Shown piece after piece: positions 54,080 to 62,751 of a stretch of DNA of 64,000 nucleotides. The stretch spans positions 3,100,001 to 3,164,000 of the forward strand of contig NZ_CP036319.1 of the NCBI RefSeq assembly GCF_007752935.1. The letters are read 5' to 3'. The notes under the pieces were generated by a model that worked only from the letters and a program-made list of their open reading frames with translations, was not told the origin of the DNA and ran no database searches. Each line of letters opens with the position of its first letter. The stretch's first letter is position 1. Origin of the DNA: Crateriforma conspicua (GTDB lineage Bacteria > Planctomycetota > Planctomycetia > Pirellulales > Pirellulaceae). Position numbers and translations under genes: made by a program.

Positions 54080-55393
54080 TTATTCGGTCAACAGCGTCGG
54101 CAAATTGTTCGCGATCTCTTGAAAAACCGCGATCAACTGTTCGCCGCTCTCGGCGTGATAGTGTTTACCGTTACAGGCCGCAGCCACGTCGTGCATGTCG
54201 GACTGGTTGGCATCCGATCCAAACGTCACCGTGTGAATGGTCATGTTGTAGGTCGACGCAAATTCACGAGCCACGTCCAACGGGTCTTCGCCCGTGTTGT
54301 GGTTCCCGTCGGTCATCACCACCATCGTTTTTGATGCGAACGGACGTGCGTTGGCATGTTGAAAGTGCTTGATGCCTTCACGCATGCCGCGGCCGATCCC
54401 TGTTCCACCACCGGTATTCAGGTTGTCAACGGCATTCATCGCGACGTCAAAGTCCGGGTCCAGCCATGAATCACGCGATCCGGTGCTGGCGTAACTGGCG
54501 ATCGCCGCTTGTTCACTTTGTGGGGTGTCGTCCAAAACGTCAAAGAACGCTTCGACGGCATCGACAAGGCTGTTCCACTTCACCGCCGGCGGTACGTCGT
54601 AATCGAAGTAGTTGTCCCAGGCCCAGCGTTCGAACGACGCCTGGTCTTCGCCGCGGCTGTAGTAGTACCCACCTCGGCTGCGATACAGGATTCCCGCGTC
54701 GGCCGCTTCGGCATAGACGTCATAGTTCCACGGCGAATCGCCATCGGGCCATGTCAGCCATTCCATCGATCCGCTGCGGTCCAGCACCAAACTGATGTCC
54801 CGGTCCACCTGCATGGCGACCGAACGTTGGGTGGGTTCAAAGTAGTCTCGCGAAAAGAACTTGGGGAACACCAGCGGAATCACGCCACCCAGCGAACTGG
54901 AATCGCGACGTCCATTGACGCGAACCGCACTGGCGATCACCTGGTTGGCGGCCACGTCGGATGTCGAAACTTTGGTGAAGTAGTAACGGCTACCCAGGCC
55001 ACCAGGCTGCGACGTGCTGCCGAATTCGATCTCATTGGCGGCATCTTCACGACGCAGCTGTAACGGCATCCCATCGACACTGTTCAGCAAGGCGGTGGCA
55101 ACGGCGGCATCTTTGGCGGCGTCGACCGTCTGTTCTTCGCTAAACGCACGACCCCCGGCACGAGCCGCCGCGTCGGTCGCGACGATCAGCTCGGTCCGCG
55201 TCAATTGCATGTGTGCCAGGTTCACACAGAAAGCCGCCATCAACGCCAGCAACGGCAGGATGAAGGCCATCAGGGCCATCACGCTTCCACGTCGTCGGCC
55301 ACGTGGCATCCGTTGAACTCTCCGGTGCAACGCATTGACGGTTGTACCGGGTTGTTTCTCGTTCGGAGCGGTATTGCGGAGCGTCTCGTTCAT
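54080..55393 (-). CDS. TadG-like protein with von Willebrand A domain
   Basis: A 437-residue protein with an N-terminal pseudopilin-like helix (RRGSVMALMAFILPLLALMA), followed by the conserved Flp-associated pattern MQLTRTELIVATDAAARAGGRA. A vWA domain follows, with the metal-site motif LDRSGSM near residue 207 and MVVMTDGNHN near 373. This layout matches TadG of tight adherence systems. It is the last of three such genes on one strand and is followed by a terminator. ATG 55393 was chosen over a TTG upstream. It probably acts in adhesion at the cell surface. Confidence 0.87.
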   Translation of the reverse strand: MNETLRNTAPNEKQPGTTVNALHRRVQRMPRGRRRGSVMALMAFILPLLALMAAFCVNLAHMQLTRTELIVATDAAARAGGRAFSEEQTVDAAKDAAVATALLNSVDGMPLQLRREDAANEIEFGSTSQPGGLGSRYYFTKVSTSDVAANQVIASAVRVNGRRDSSSLGGVIPLVFPKFFSRDYFEPTQRSVAMQVDRDISLVLDRSGSMEWLTWPDGDSPWNYDVYAEAADAGILYRSRGGYYYSRGEDQASFERWAWDNYFDYDVPPAVKWNSLVDAVEAFFDVLDDTPQSEQAAIASYASTGSRDSWLDPDFDVAMNAVDNLNTGGGTGIGRGMREGIKHFQHANARPFASKTMVVMTDGNHNTGEDPLDVAREFASTYNMTIHTVTFGSDANQSDMHDVAAACNGKHYHAESGEQLIAVFQEIANNLPTLLTE

Positions 55394-55483
55394 GTCGGCG
55401 GTCTCGATGGTGGGCTGGTCGTCGAACGAAAATGGCAAGGGGGATCAATCAAGTGGGCTTGGCTGTGTCGGCGTTTCGGCCGA

Positions 55484-55930
55484 TCAATCCGGCTGGTAGA
55501 AACCGGCATAACGTTCGGTTCGCATCCGAGCGGTCGATTCGATCGTCGCACTGGGCATGAACATGGACGTAAAGAACGCGACTTCGTCCAAGTCCACGCT
55601 GACGGTCACGCTGACTTCTTCGCTGTTTTCGCCCAGTTCCGCCACGCTCACGGTGTAACCTTCGCCGACCATCGACGACATCAACCGTTCGGCTTCGACT
55701 TCCGCATCGGCGGCCGTCGCGCCCGGCACGATGGCTTGGCGTGCGGCAAAGTAGGCGGCGTCTTGGGTCAGGTTGCGGACCATGTTCATGCGGGCGAATT
55801 CACAACACGTGAAGATGACCAGGAACAGGACGTTGGCCACGACGGCGAATTCCACCATCGCGGCGCCGCGACGATCGGCGGGACGAGGCGTGCGGATTCG
55901 ACGCGGGCGATTGATTTTTGGTTGCCGCAT
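55484..55930 (-). CDS. TadE-like pseudopilin protein
   Basis: A 148-residue protein with basic N-terminus and the TadE pattern RRGAAMVEFAVVANVLFLVIF followed by ARMNMVRNLTQDAAYFAARQAIVPG. The remaining chain is a small beta-rich domain. TadE-like proteins are minor pseudopilins of Tad/Flp systems. It lies five bases after the next gene upstream (stop 55936) and about 90 bases before the vWA gene, forming an operon. ATG 55930 is chosen over an upstream TTG. Confidence 0.87.
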   Translation of the reverse strand: MRQPKINRPRRIRTPRPADRRGAAMVEFAVVANVLFLVIFTCCEFARMNMVRNLTQDAAYFAARQAIVPGATAADAEVEAERLMSSMVGEGYTVSVAELGENSEEVSVTVSVDLDEVAFFTSMFMPSATIESTARMRTERYAGFYQPD

Positions 55931-55935
55931 GTTGA

Positions 55936-56379
55936 TCAATCCTGGTTGGCGTATTCTTTGCGCATCGTGACGCTGGACGAAACGGTCCAGCCGTCATAGA
56001 TCGATCCCGGCAGCAACAGATTGCCGCTGACCGGCACGGTGACGGTCAGCGTGACGTTTTCCAGAGTGTCCGCACCGTCGAACCCAGGGGCCGCGATCGA
56101 CACCGCGTTGCCGCCGGTTTCCACGTCGCGTTGACTCAGGAATTCGTTGACTCGTGCGATCGCATCGCCGTTGGTGGCCTCGGATCCCACACCGGCTCGG
56201 GCACCTTCATAGGCGGCCAAGGTGACGGTTTCGCGAAGGAAAAACAGCGAACACAAATCCATCGTGCCCAGTGTCAAAGTCAACAGCACGGGCAACACGA
56301 TGGCGGCTTCCACCGTGGCAGTCCCCCGGCGATGCTGACGCGATCGACGCGGCACGGTTCTGGCAATCGTTCCGGACAT
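55936..56379 (-). CDS. TadE-like pseudopilin protein
   Basis: A 147-residue protein with RRGTATVEAAIVLPVLLTLTL, a membrane helix, and DLCSLFFLRETVTLAAYEGARAG, the standard TadE arrangement. A beta-rich domain follows. It is the first gene of a three-gene tad-like operon. Tad secretion ATPase and prepilin peptidase genes are not in the window. ATG 56379 was chosen; the longer frame has no similarity. Confidence 0.87.
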   Translation of the reverse strand: MSGTIARTVPRRSRQHRRGTATVEAAIVLPVLLTLTLGTMDLCSLFFLRETVTLAAYEGARAGVGSEATNGDAIARVNEFLSQRDVETGGNAVSIAAPGFDGADTLENVTLTVTVPVSGNLLLPGSIYDGWTVSSSVTMRKEYANQD

Positions 56380-56694
56380 GACGGTTCTTCGGGACAAGTG
56401 GACGAGCAAAAAAAGGGCGGGATCAGCGGCCCACAATGACGCGGGACTGATCCTCTTTGGGAAACCTAGCTCGCGTTTCCCTGGCGTGACGGGCCGATCG
56501 TTAAAATTTTTGTCGCACGGTTTGACGGTCACCGGTTTGTGTGCCGCCACCGCGTCATGCCTCCCCATCGCAGGCGACTTTTTCTATCATCCGTGGCTCG
56601 ATGACGGCTTTGTGGCCCCCGGTGGGTCGCCGTCGAATCCGTCTGTGCGTCCATCCCCACCGCCTCCGTTCCGCAAAACACCCAACACAGCGAC
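56380..56694. other. divergent intergenic region
   Basis: About 315 bases between the tad-like operon and pheT. It contains a hairpin-forming pair (GGGAAAC at 56459-56465 with GTTTCCC at 56475-56481) of unknown role. No pheT attenuator or leader peptide was recognised. Confidence 0.45.
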
Positions 56695-58731
56695 ATGCTT
56701 GTTTCCTGGAAATGGCTTTCCCGCTACGTCAATCTGGACATGCCACAGAAGGAACTGGAGGATCGATTCAGCTTTTCCGGATTGAATCACGAGTCCAGCG
56801 AAACGGTGGGTGACGACGTCGTGATCGACTTGGAAGTCACCAGCAATCGCGGCGACTGTCTGGGGCATCTGGGCGTGGCCCGCGAAGTCGGCGTGCTGTT
56901 CGATCAACAGGTTTGCGTGCCCAAGGTCGAGTTGACCGAAGGCGATACGGCGGTGAAATCGCTGTTGAGCGTGGAGAATCGTTTTCCCGACGCTTGCCCA
57001 CGCTACACCGCCCGCGTCATCCAGGGTGTCAAGATCGGCCCCAGCCCGACAGAGATCGCGGACGTCTTGGAAAGCGTCGGCATCGGCCTGGTCAACAACG
57101 TCGTCGACATCACAAATTTCGTGATGATGGAATGCGGCCAACCCCTGCATGCGTTTGACTATGACAAGATCGCCGGCCAGAAGATCGTCGTCCGTCCCGC
57201 CGACAAAGACGAAACCATCGAAGCGATCGATCACCGCCAGTACGCATTGGACCCGTCGATGTGCGTCATCGCCGATGGCGAAAAAGCATCGGCGGTCGCC
57301 GGGGTGATGGGCGGGGCCGATTCGGAGATCAATGAAGCGTCGACGAACTTGGTGATCGAAGCCGCCGACTTTACGCCGCTGTCCGTTCGCCGTGCCGCGC
57401 GGGCGTTGAAGCTGCACAGTCCGTCGTCGTACCGGTTCGAACGACGCGTCGACCCGGCCGGGATCGATTGGGCCAGCCGCCGGGCATGCCAGCTGATCAC
57501 ACAACACGCCGGCGGCACGGTTTGCAACGGCGTTCTAGACACTGCACCGGAGATCCCGGCACGTCCGCCGATCGTTCTGCGTTTGTCACAAGTCGAACGT
57601 ATTTTGGGAATCCGAATCGCCCAAACGGAGATCCAGCGGATCTTGACCGCCCTGGGCTGTACAGAAGACAAGTCGACGACCAGCGAAAGTCACGCGTTCG
57701 TTCCGCCGACGTGGCGTCATGACCTGACGCGTGAAGCCGACTTGATCGAAGAAGTCGCACGGATCCATGGCTATGACAAGATCCCCGAAAACGCATCCAT
57801 TCCGGTCGCCCCCAGTCGGGCTCGCTCGTTCGACACGGCCGTTTCGAAAGTTCGCCGTGTGTTGACGTCGGCGGGGATTTCCGAAGCGATGACGCCCAGC
57901 GTGGTGACCCGAAAGCTGGACGAATCGATCAGCCCCTGGACCGATCGGCCCGCGATGCAAACGCAAACGGCAATGCTGGAAGGTTCGCGTCGGTTGCGGC
58001 GTTCGCTGATCCCCAGCCTGCTGTCCAGTCGTGCGGGAAATTGGTCGGCCTCCAGCCTACACGCGGACTTGTTTGAGATCGCACACATCTATCTGCCATC
58101 GGCGGACGACGACGGGCTGCCCGAAGAAACGTACGCGTTGGGTCTGGTTCGCGGTGGCGATTTCTTCCAGCTCAAGGGGATCGTGGAAACACTGTGCGGT
58201 CGTCTGGGCGTGCAAGGACGCTTGACCGTTGACGTCTTGGATTGCCAGGGCATTCAATCCGGTACCGCGTCGAAGTTGATGATTCAAGCGGATGGTCAGT
58301 CGCACGAGATCGGGTACATGGGGACGGTGGACGCGGCCACGCTGAAGTCGTGGAAGCTGCCCGATCCGGTCCAGGTTGCGGAACTGTCGCTGCCGGTCGT
58401 CTTTGAATTGGCCAACTTGGTGCCACAGCAACAGTCGATCAGCCCGTTCCCGTCGATCCAGCGTGATTTGAATTTCGTTCTGGCCGAATCCGTCCGTTGG
58501 GGTGATCTGGAAACCGTGGTGCGATCGGCCGTTGATGAAAACTTGGCCGGCGTGCGTTATGTCGAAACGTATCGCGATGCCGACAAGGACGGGCCTGATA
58601 CGAAACGCGTGTTGTTGTCGGTCGAATTGCAAAGTGACACCGAAACGCTAAGCGGCCAGCAAGCCGACACGATGATCCAATCGATCGTCGACGCCTGCGA
58701 TCAAAAGCTCAGTGCCAAGTTGCTTCAGTAA
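56695..58731 (+). CDS. pheT: phenylalanine-tRNA ligase beta subunit, short form
   Basis: Beta chain of the alpha2-beta2 enzyme that charges tRNA-Phe. The 678 residues contain the B1/B3-B4 editing region (EVTSNRGDCLGHLGVAREV, NFVMMECGQPLHAFDYDKI), the B5 domain, and the synthetase-like core with WRHDLTREADLIEEVARIHGYDKI, ending in the FDX-ACB anticodon-binding domain (SPFPSIQRDLNFVL). The OB-fold tRNA-binding insert usually at about residues 40-150 is missing: the start WLSRYVNL leads straight to VIDLEVTSNR. The chain is correspondingly shorter than the usual ~800 residues. pheS is not adjacent. Confidence 0.94.
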   Translation: MLVSWKWLSRYVNLDMPQKELEDRFSFSGLNHESSETVGDDVVIDLEVTSNRGDCLGHLGVAREVGVLFDQQVCVPKVELTEGDTAVKSLLSVENRFPDACPRYTARVIQGVKIGPSPTEIADVLESVGIGLVNNVVDITNFVMMECGQPLHAFDYDKIAGQKIVVRPADKDETIEAIDHRQYALDPSMCVIADGEKASAVAGVMGGADSEINEASTNLVIEAADFTPLSVRRAARALKLHSPSSYRFERRVDPAGIDWASRRACQLITQHAGGTVCNGVLDTAPEIPARPPIVLRLSQVERILGIRIAQTEIQRILTALGCTEDKSTTSESHAFVPPTWRHDLTREADLIEEVARIHGYDKIPENASIPVAPSRARSFDTAVSKVRRVLTSAGISEAMTPSVVTRKLDESISPWTDRPAMQTQTAMLEGSRRLRRSLIPSLLSSRAGNWSASSLHADLFEIAHIYLPSADDDGLPEETYALGLVRGGDFFQLKGIVETLCGRLGVQGRLTVDVLDCQGIQSGTASKLMIQADGQSHEIGYMGTVDAATLKSWKLPDPVQVAELSLPVVFELANLVPQQQSISPFPSIQRDLNFVLAESVRWGDLETVVRSAVDENLAGVRYVETYRDADKDGPDTKRVLLSVELQSDTETLSGQQADTMIQSIVDACDQKLSAKLLQ

Positions 58732-58830
58732 TCCGAATCGGCTGAGGCATCGCCGCTTTTCGATTCGCGACAGCGTTTCGCTTTGCGGCAGTAGGGGCGC
58801 GCGCCCGCACCCCGTCCCGCCTCACATGGC

Positions 58831-59406
58831 CTACGCTTCGAACTCCCGACGCAACTGTTTCATTCCCCGGTGCAACAGGCCGGCGATCGAGCCATTGGAC
58901 TTCCCCATCCGCTGCGCCACCTCGGCCAATTTCAAGCCATCCAAATAGTGCAGACGCACGGCATCACGCTGGTCGTCCGGCAGCTTTTCGATCGCCGTCG
59001 CCAGCCGAATCACACTCTCGCCGACCGCCATGTGTTGGCTGGGCGTGGCCATATCGCCGGCCAGTAACTGTTCCAGACGCATCGACGATTGATGGACGGC
59101 TTGCTGCATCGACTGTTCCCTGGACACATCGCGTTTGTCACGATGCATGTCGCGATCCAGGTGACACAAATGATTCGCCAAGATTTGTCGCAGCCAGCCC
59201 CGCAATTCGGCCTCGGTCTTGCCGCGAAAACCGTCAAACCCCTGCACCGCCTGCAACATTACTTGCTGAACCATGTCGCTGGCACCGACTTTGGCCTGGT
59301 ACGCACGACGCGATTGAGTCCGGGCCAGCATTCGCAGATACGGCTCATAACGGGCGATCACCGAAGGGTCGGTCAGGTCGATGTCCGGTTCGGTTTCGTC
59401 GTTCAT
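58831..59406 (-). CDS. ECF-type RNA polymerase sigma factor
   Basis: A 191-residue sigma factor. The sigma-2 region runs from YLRMLARTQSRRAYQAKVGASDMVQ to GWLRQILANHLCHLDRD, and the sigma-4 region is LPDDQRDAVRLHYLDGLKLAEVAQRMGKSNGSIAGLLHRG, split here into its two helices. It resembles the planctomycete ECF group. No anti-sigma factor gene is adjacent. An AGGA five bases before ATG 59406 supports this start. Confidence 0.87.
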   Translation of the reverse strand: MNDETEPDIDLTDPSVIARYEPYLRMLARTQSRRAYQAKVGASDMVQQVMLQAVQGFDGFRGKTEAELRGWLRQILANHLCHLDRDMHRDKRDVSREQSMQQAVHQSSMRLEQLLAGDMATPSQHMAVGESVIRLATAIEKLPDDQRDAVRLHYLDGLKLAEVAQRMGKSNGSIAGLLHRGMKQLRREFEA

Positions 59407-59504
59407 GATATCCTGGCCGTGAAAACGCAGCCGTTGTCTTCGCCGGAGGGCAACGCCGCGACAAACCGCCGACAAGACCTTGCGTCTGGGAGACATACCG
59501 CCAA

Positions 59505-60557
59505 ATGAGTCACCGTATTGTAGTGCGAACCTCGCGCGATTGGTTCCGTCGCCCGCATCCGATCTCGTTCACGCTGGCGGTTCTGATGCTGTTATCCGTG
59601 AACGTCTCGGCCGTCTGGTCGCAAACCGTCACGGCGACCGTTCCGGTCGGCATGCCCTTTGGTGTGGAAGTCGACGGTGATGACGTTTGGGTCACCAGCA
59701 TCACCGATGAAAGCGTTGGATTGATTTCCCCCGACGATCGCTATCGGCCGCTGATCGGTGGCGCCGAAGCCGGTGTGTTTCAGTGGCCGCACGAAGTCCG
59801 CGTCGGTGACGCCAAACAGTTGTACATCGCCGACACTCGGAATCATCGAATCATCCGCGTCGATACCGACGGCGGCAGTGCCGGACAAAACGATCCGGCG
59901 GACCATCACTACCAAGTCATCGCGGGAACGGGCAAAGCCGGCTTCGCCGATGGCCCCGGCGGATCCGCCTTGTTCAACCAGCCACACAGCGTCGTGGTGC
60001 TGGACGACAAGACGTTGCTGATCGCCGACACCAAAAATCACCGCATTCGCAAGCTGGATCTAAAGTCCGGTGTGGTATCGCCATACTGCGGCGACGGTTC
60101 ACCCGAACTTCCCAAGGACGGCCAAGCTCGCCAACAGGCTTCGCTGTTCGGTCCCCGTTCGCTTGCCGTTGATGACAACTCGGTTTGGATCGCATTGCGT
60201 GAAGGCAACAGTATCTGGCGTTTGGATCGCGCGACCGATACGCTGCACCATATCGCCGGCACCGGCCGAAAAGGCTATGACGGTGACGGCGGATCTGCCA
60301 AAGCCGCGACGATGAACGGCCCCAAAGGTCTGGACATCGATGCCGAAGGCGGCGTGCTAGTCGTCGACACCGAAAACCACTGCGTGCGTCGCATCGACGT
60401 CGCCGCGGACCGTATCGAAACCGTGCTGGGCGGCAATCAGGCTGCGGCGACGACCGAATTGAAGCGACCCCACGGGATCGCCGCGACGGGGCAGGGCCGA
60501 TCGTTCTGGCTGGCTGATTCGGAGAACGACCGGATGCTGCTGTTCGAAGATCAGTGA
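59505..60557 (+). CDS. secreted NHL-repeat protein
   Basis: A 350-residue protein with a signal peptide (PISFTLAVLMLLSVNVSAV) and NHL-type beta-propeller repeats: LYIADTRNHRIIRVD, LLIADTKNHRIRKLD, VWIALREGNSIWRLD, VLVVDTENHCVRRID and a last FWLADSENDRMLLFE. The five or six blades suggest one propeller in the periplasm. Ligand unknown. It is transcribed divergently from the sigma factor, with about 100 bases between. Confidence 0.87.
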   Translation: MSHRIVVRTSRDWFRRPHPISFTLAVLMLLSVNVSAVWSQTVTATVPVGMPFGVEVDGDDVWVTSITDESVGLISPDDRYRPLIGGAEAGVFQWPHEVRVGDAKQLYIADTRNHRIIRVDTDGGSAGQNDPADHHYQVIAGTGKAGFADGPGGSALFNQPHSVVVLDDKTLLIADTKNHRIRKLDLKSGVVSPYCGDGSPELPKDGQARQQASLFGPRSLAVDDNSVWIALREGNSIWRLDRATDTLHHIAGTGRKGYDGDGGSAKAATMNGPKGLDIDAEGGVLVVDTENHCVRRIDVAADRIETVLGGNQAAATTELKRPHGIAATGQGRSFWLADSENDRMLLFEDQ

Positions 60558-60627
60558 CAAGCCAGTCGGTGACAGACCTTTCGGCATTTCCGTTTCCCCA
60601 TCTGCCCATCGGCAACCCCGTCGTCCG

Positions 60628-61695
60628 TTGAACCAAGCCACCGATCCCGCTTCGCTGATTCATCCGCCCACCGATTCGGCGATCCGTCGTGCCGCGGCCG
60701 AGTTGACCGCCGGAAATCTGGTGGGCGTTCCCACCGAGACGGTCTATGGCTTGGCCGCCGATGCGACTCGCGATGACGCGGTGTCAAAGATCTATCAAGC
60801 CAAAGGGCGCCCCAGCACCAACCCTTTGATCGTGCATACCGCTGACGCGACCGCCGCGCGACGGTACACGTCATTGTTTGTGGGTGACCGACGCAACGCA
60901 GACGTGGACTCGGCCCTGATCGACCAATGGGACATCGCGTCAGCGCTGTGGCCCGGACCGCTGACGGTCGTGGTCCCACGATCGACATCGATTCCCGACA
61001 TCGTCACCGCCGGCCGAGACACCGTTGCGATTCGTGTGCCCGATCATCACGTGATGCGGAAGCTGTTGAAACAGTGTCCGTTTCCTTTGGCCGCGCCCAG
61101 TGCCAACGTGTCCAACTACGTCAGCCCGACGACCGCCCGGCACGTCGCCGATGGATTGGGGCAATCTGTGGCGATGGTCTTGGACGGAGGCCGTTGTGAC
61201 TGGGGTGTCGAATCGACCATCATTCAATTGAACGCCGACGGACCCAGGTTATTGCGTCCCGGTGGCATCACGGCGGAGCAGCTTCGCAGCGTTTTTGGCC
61301 AGATCCATGTTCCGGACCAAGATGGCAATCACACCCAGGCTCAGGTCGCGCCCGGTCAGTTGCCCACGCACTATTCGCCCGACAAAACGTTGGTTTTTTT
61401 GGACCGTTATGAAACCCTGCTTCGCGATCCATCTTTTCAAGCACCGCAAAGAACCGGCCGCATCGCATTCGGCAAATTGAATGATGCCCAGCGGTCGCGG
61501 TTTGACCAAGTTTGGGTCGTCGACGAAACGGGCGACCTGCGAAGAATCGCGTCAAGCTTGTTTGCCGTCTTACGCGAAGCCGACCAGAGTGACTGTGACC
61601 TGTTGGTGATCGATCGCTGTGAAGAATCCGGTATCGGCCGCGCGATCATGGACCGACTGCGTCGTGCGACGCGGTCGGTTGATCAAACCCATTAG
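60628..61695 (+). CDS. tsaC: L-threonylcarbamoyladenylate synthase (Sua5 type)
   Basis: First enzyme of threonylcarbamoyl-A37 tRNA modification. The YrdC domain shows GVPTETVYGLAADA, KIYQAKGRPSTNPL, LWPGPLTVVV, TVAIRVPDH and PLAAPSANVSN. A C-terminal Sua5 domain follows from about residue 220, after the linker PGQLPTHYSPDKTLVF, making the 355-residue chain the long Sua5 form rather than short TsaC. The start TTG 60628 is uncertain, since no ATG lies near. It converges with aqpZ with only three bases between stops. Confidence 0.9.
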   Translation: MNQATDPASLIHPPTDSAIRRAAAELTAGNLVGVPTETVYGLAADATRDDAVSKIYQAKGRPSTNPLIVHTADATAARRYTSLFVGDRRNADVDSALIDQWDIASALWPGPLTVVVPRSTSIPDIVTAGRDTVAIRVPDHHVMRKLLKQCPFPLAAPSANVSNYVSPTTARHVADGLGQSVAMVLDGGRCDWGVESTIIQLNADGPRLLRPGGITAEQLRSVFGQIHVPDQDGNHTQAQVAPGQLPTHYSPDKTLVFLDRYETLLRDPSFQAPQRTGRIAFGKLNDAQRSRFDQVWVVDETGDLRRIASSLFAVLREADQSDCDLLVIDRCEESGIGRAIMDRLRRATRSVDQTH

Positions 61696-61698
61696 GTC

Positions 61699-62433
61699 CT
61701 ATGCGGCGTCCGCGTCATCGGCGTTGACGATGCGGCTGACCATTCCGGCCAACGCGGCACCGGCAAGCGGCGCGACCCAGAACAACCACAGTTGGCCGAT
61801 CGCGGATCCGCCCACAAAGACGGCCGGTCCTGTGCTGCGTGCCGGGTTCACGCTGCAGTTGGTCAACGGGATGTCGACCAGGTGAATCAGTGTCAGCGTC
61901 AATCCGATGGCGATGCCCGCGGCGGCCGGTGAAGCGTGCTTGGAGGTCGCCCCCAAGATCACGATCAAAAAGATGAACGTGCAAACGATTTCGGCAACCA
62001 AAGCGGCCAGCATGCTGTACCCGCTGGGCGAAAATTCGCCGTATCCGTTTGCCGCCAATCGGCCTTCGGTGATGACATAGCCATCGGGCCCCTGTTGCAA
62101 CAGAAAATACAGCAAGCCGGACGCGGCGATCGCCCCGACGACTTGGGCGATCACATAGCCGGGCAATTCGGCAGGCTTGAATCGACCCGCGGCCGTCAAG
62201 CCAACCGTCACCGCGGGGTTCAAGTGACAACCCGAAACACCACCAAAGGCGTACGCACATCCCAAGACCGTCAGACCGAACGCGAAGCTGACGCCCAAGT
62301 ATCCGAATCCCATGTTGGTGGCCAATGCGGCGGATTCTTCGTTGGGAATGTTGGCCGCGAAGACCGCTGCACCGCAGCCGCCGAAAACCAGAATGAACGT
62401 GCCGATCATCTCGGCCAATAACTTGCGATGCAT
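61699..62433 (-). CDS. aqpZ: aquaporin Z
   Basis: Six-helix water channel of the MIP family, 244 aa. KLLAEMIGTFILVFGGCGAAVF opens the fold, and both NPA motifs are present: GCHLNPAVT in the first half and NCSVNPARSTGP in the second. The second motif's arginine forms part of the selectivity filter. The narrow AqpZ type is suggested by closeness to bacterial sequences. ATG 62433 has GAAGGA about eight bases upstream; ATG 62442 lies too near it. Confidence 0.93.
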   Translation of the reverse strand: MHRKLLAEMIGTFILVFGGCGAAVFAANIPNEESAALATNMGFGYLGVSFAFGLTVLGCAYAFGGVSGCHLNPAVTVGLTAAGRFKPAELPGYVIAQVVGAIAASGLLYFLLQQGPDGYVITEGRLAANGYGEFSPSGYSMLAALVAEIVCTFIFLIVILGATSKHASPAAAGIAIGLTLTLIHLVDIPLTNCSVNPARSTGPAVFVGGSAIGQLWLFWVAPLAGAALAGMVSRIVNADDADAA

Positions 62434-62751
62434 AAGCGACATCCTTCGCCAAAAATCAAAGTGTGGGGTGTGGGGGACACACTCTTTCGCGGAGTCGATC
62501 ATCGCGGACCGCACCGGAATCGTCGTACCACGCCGGTTTCAGACCTGGTTTCAATGGTCACCCCACGACTTACCGGTCGTCGGGATTGAAAGGATCGATC
62601 GGGGCAGGTTTCGCTTGAGGGATGCGCGTGGCCGAAGTTTTCCGGGTTTTTTACCGACTGCGTTTGGTTTGTCGGCAAGAACCTATTGTCTAACCATTGC
62701 GCTTTCAGGCGGCTGAAAGCTTCCAAGGCAGTACGGAAAACGAAACGAACC

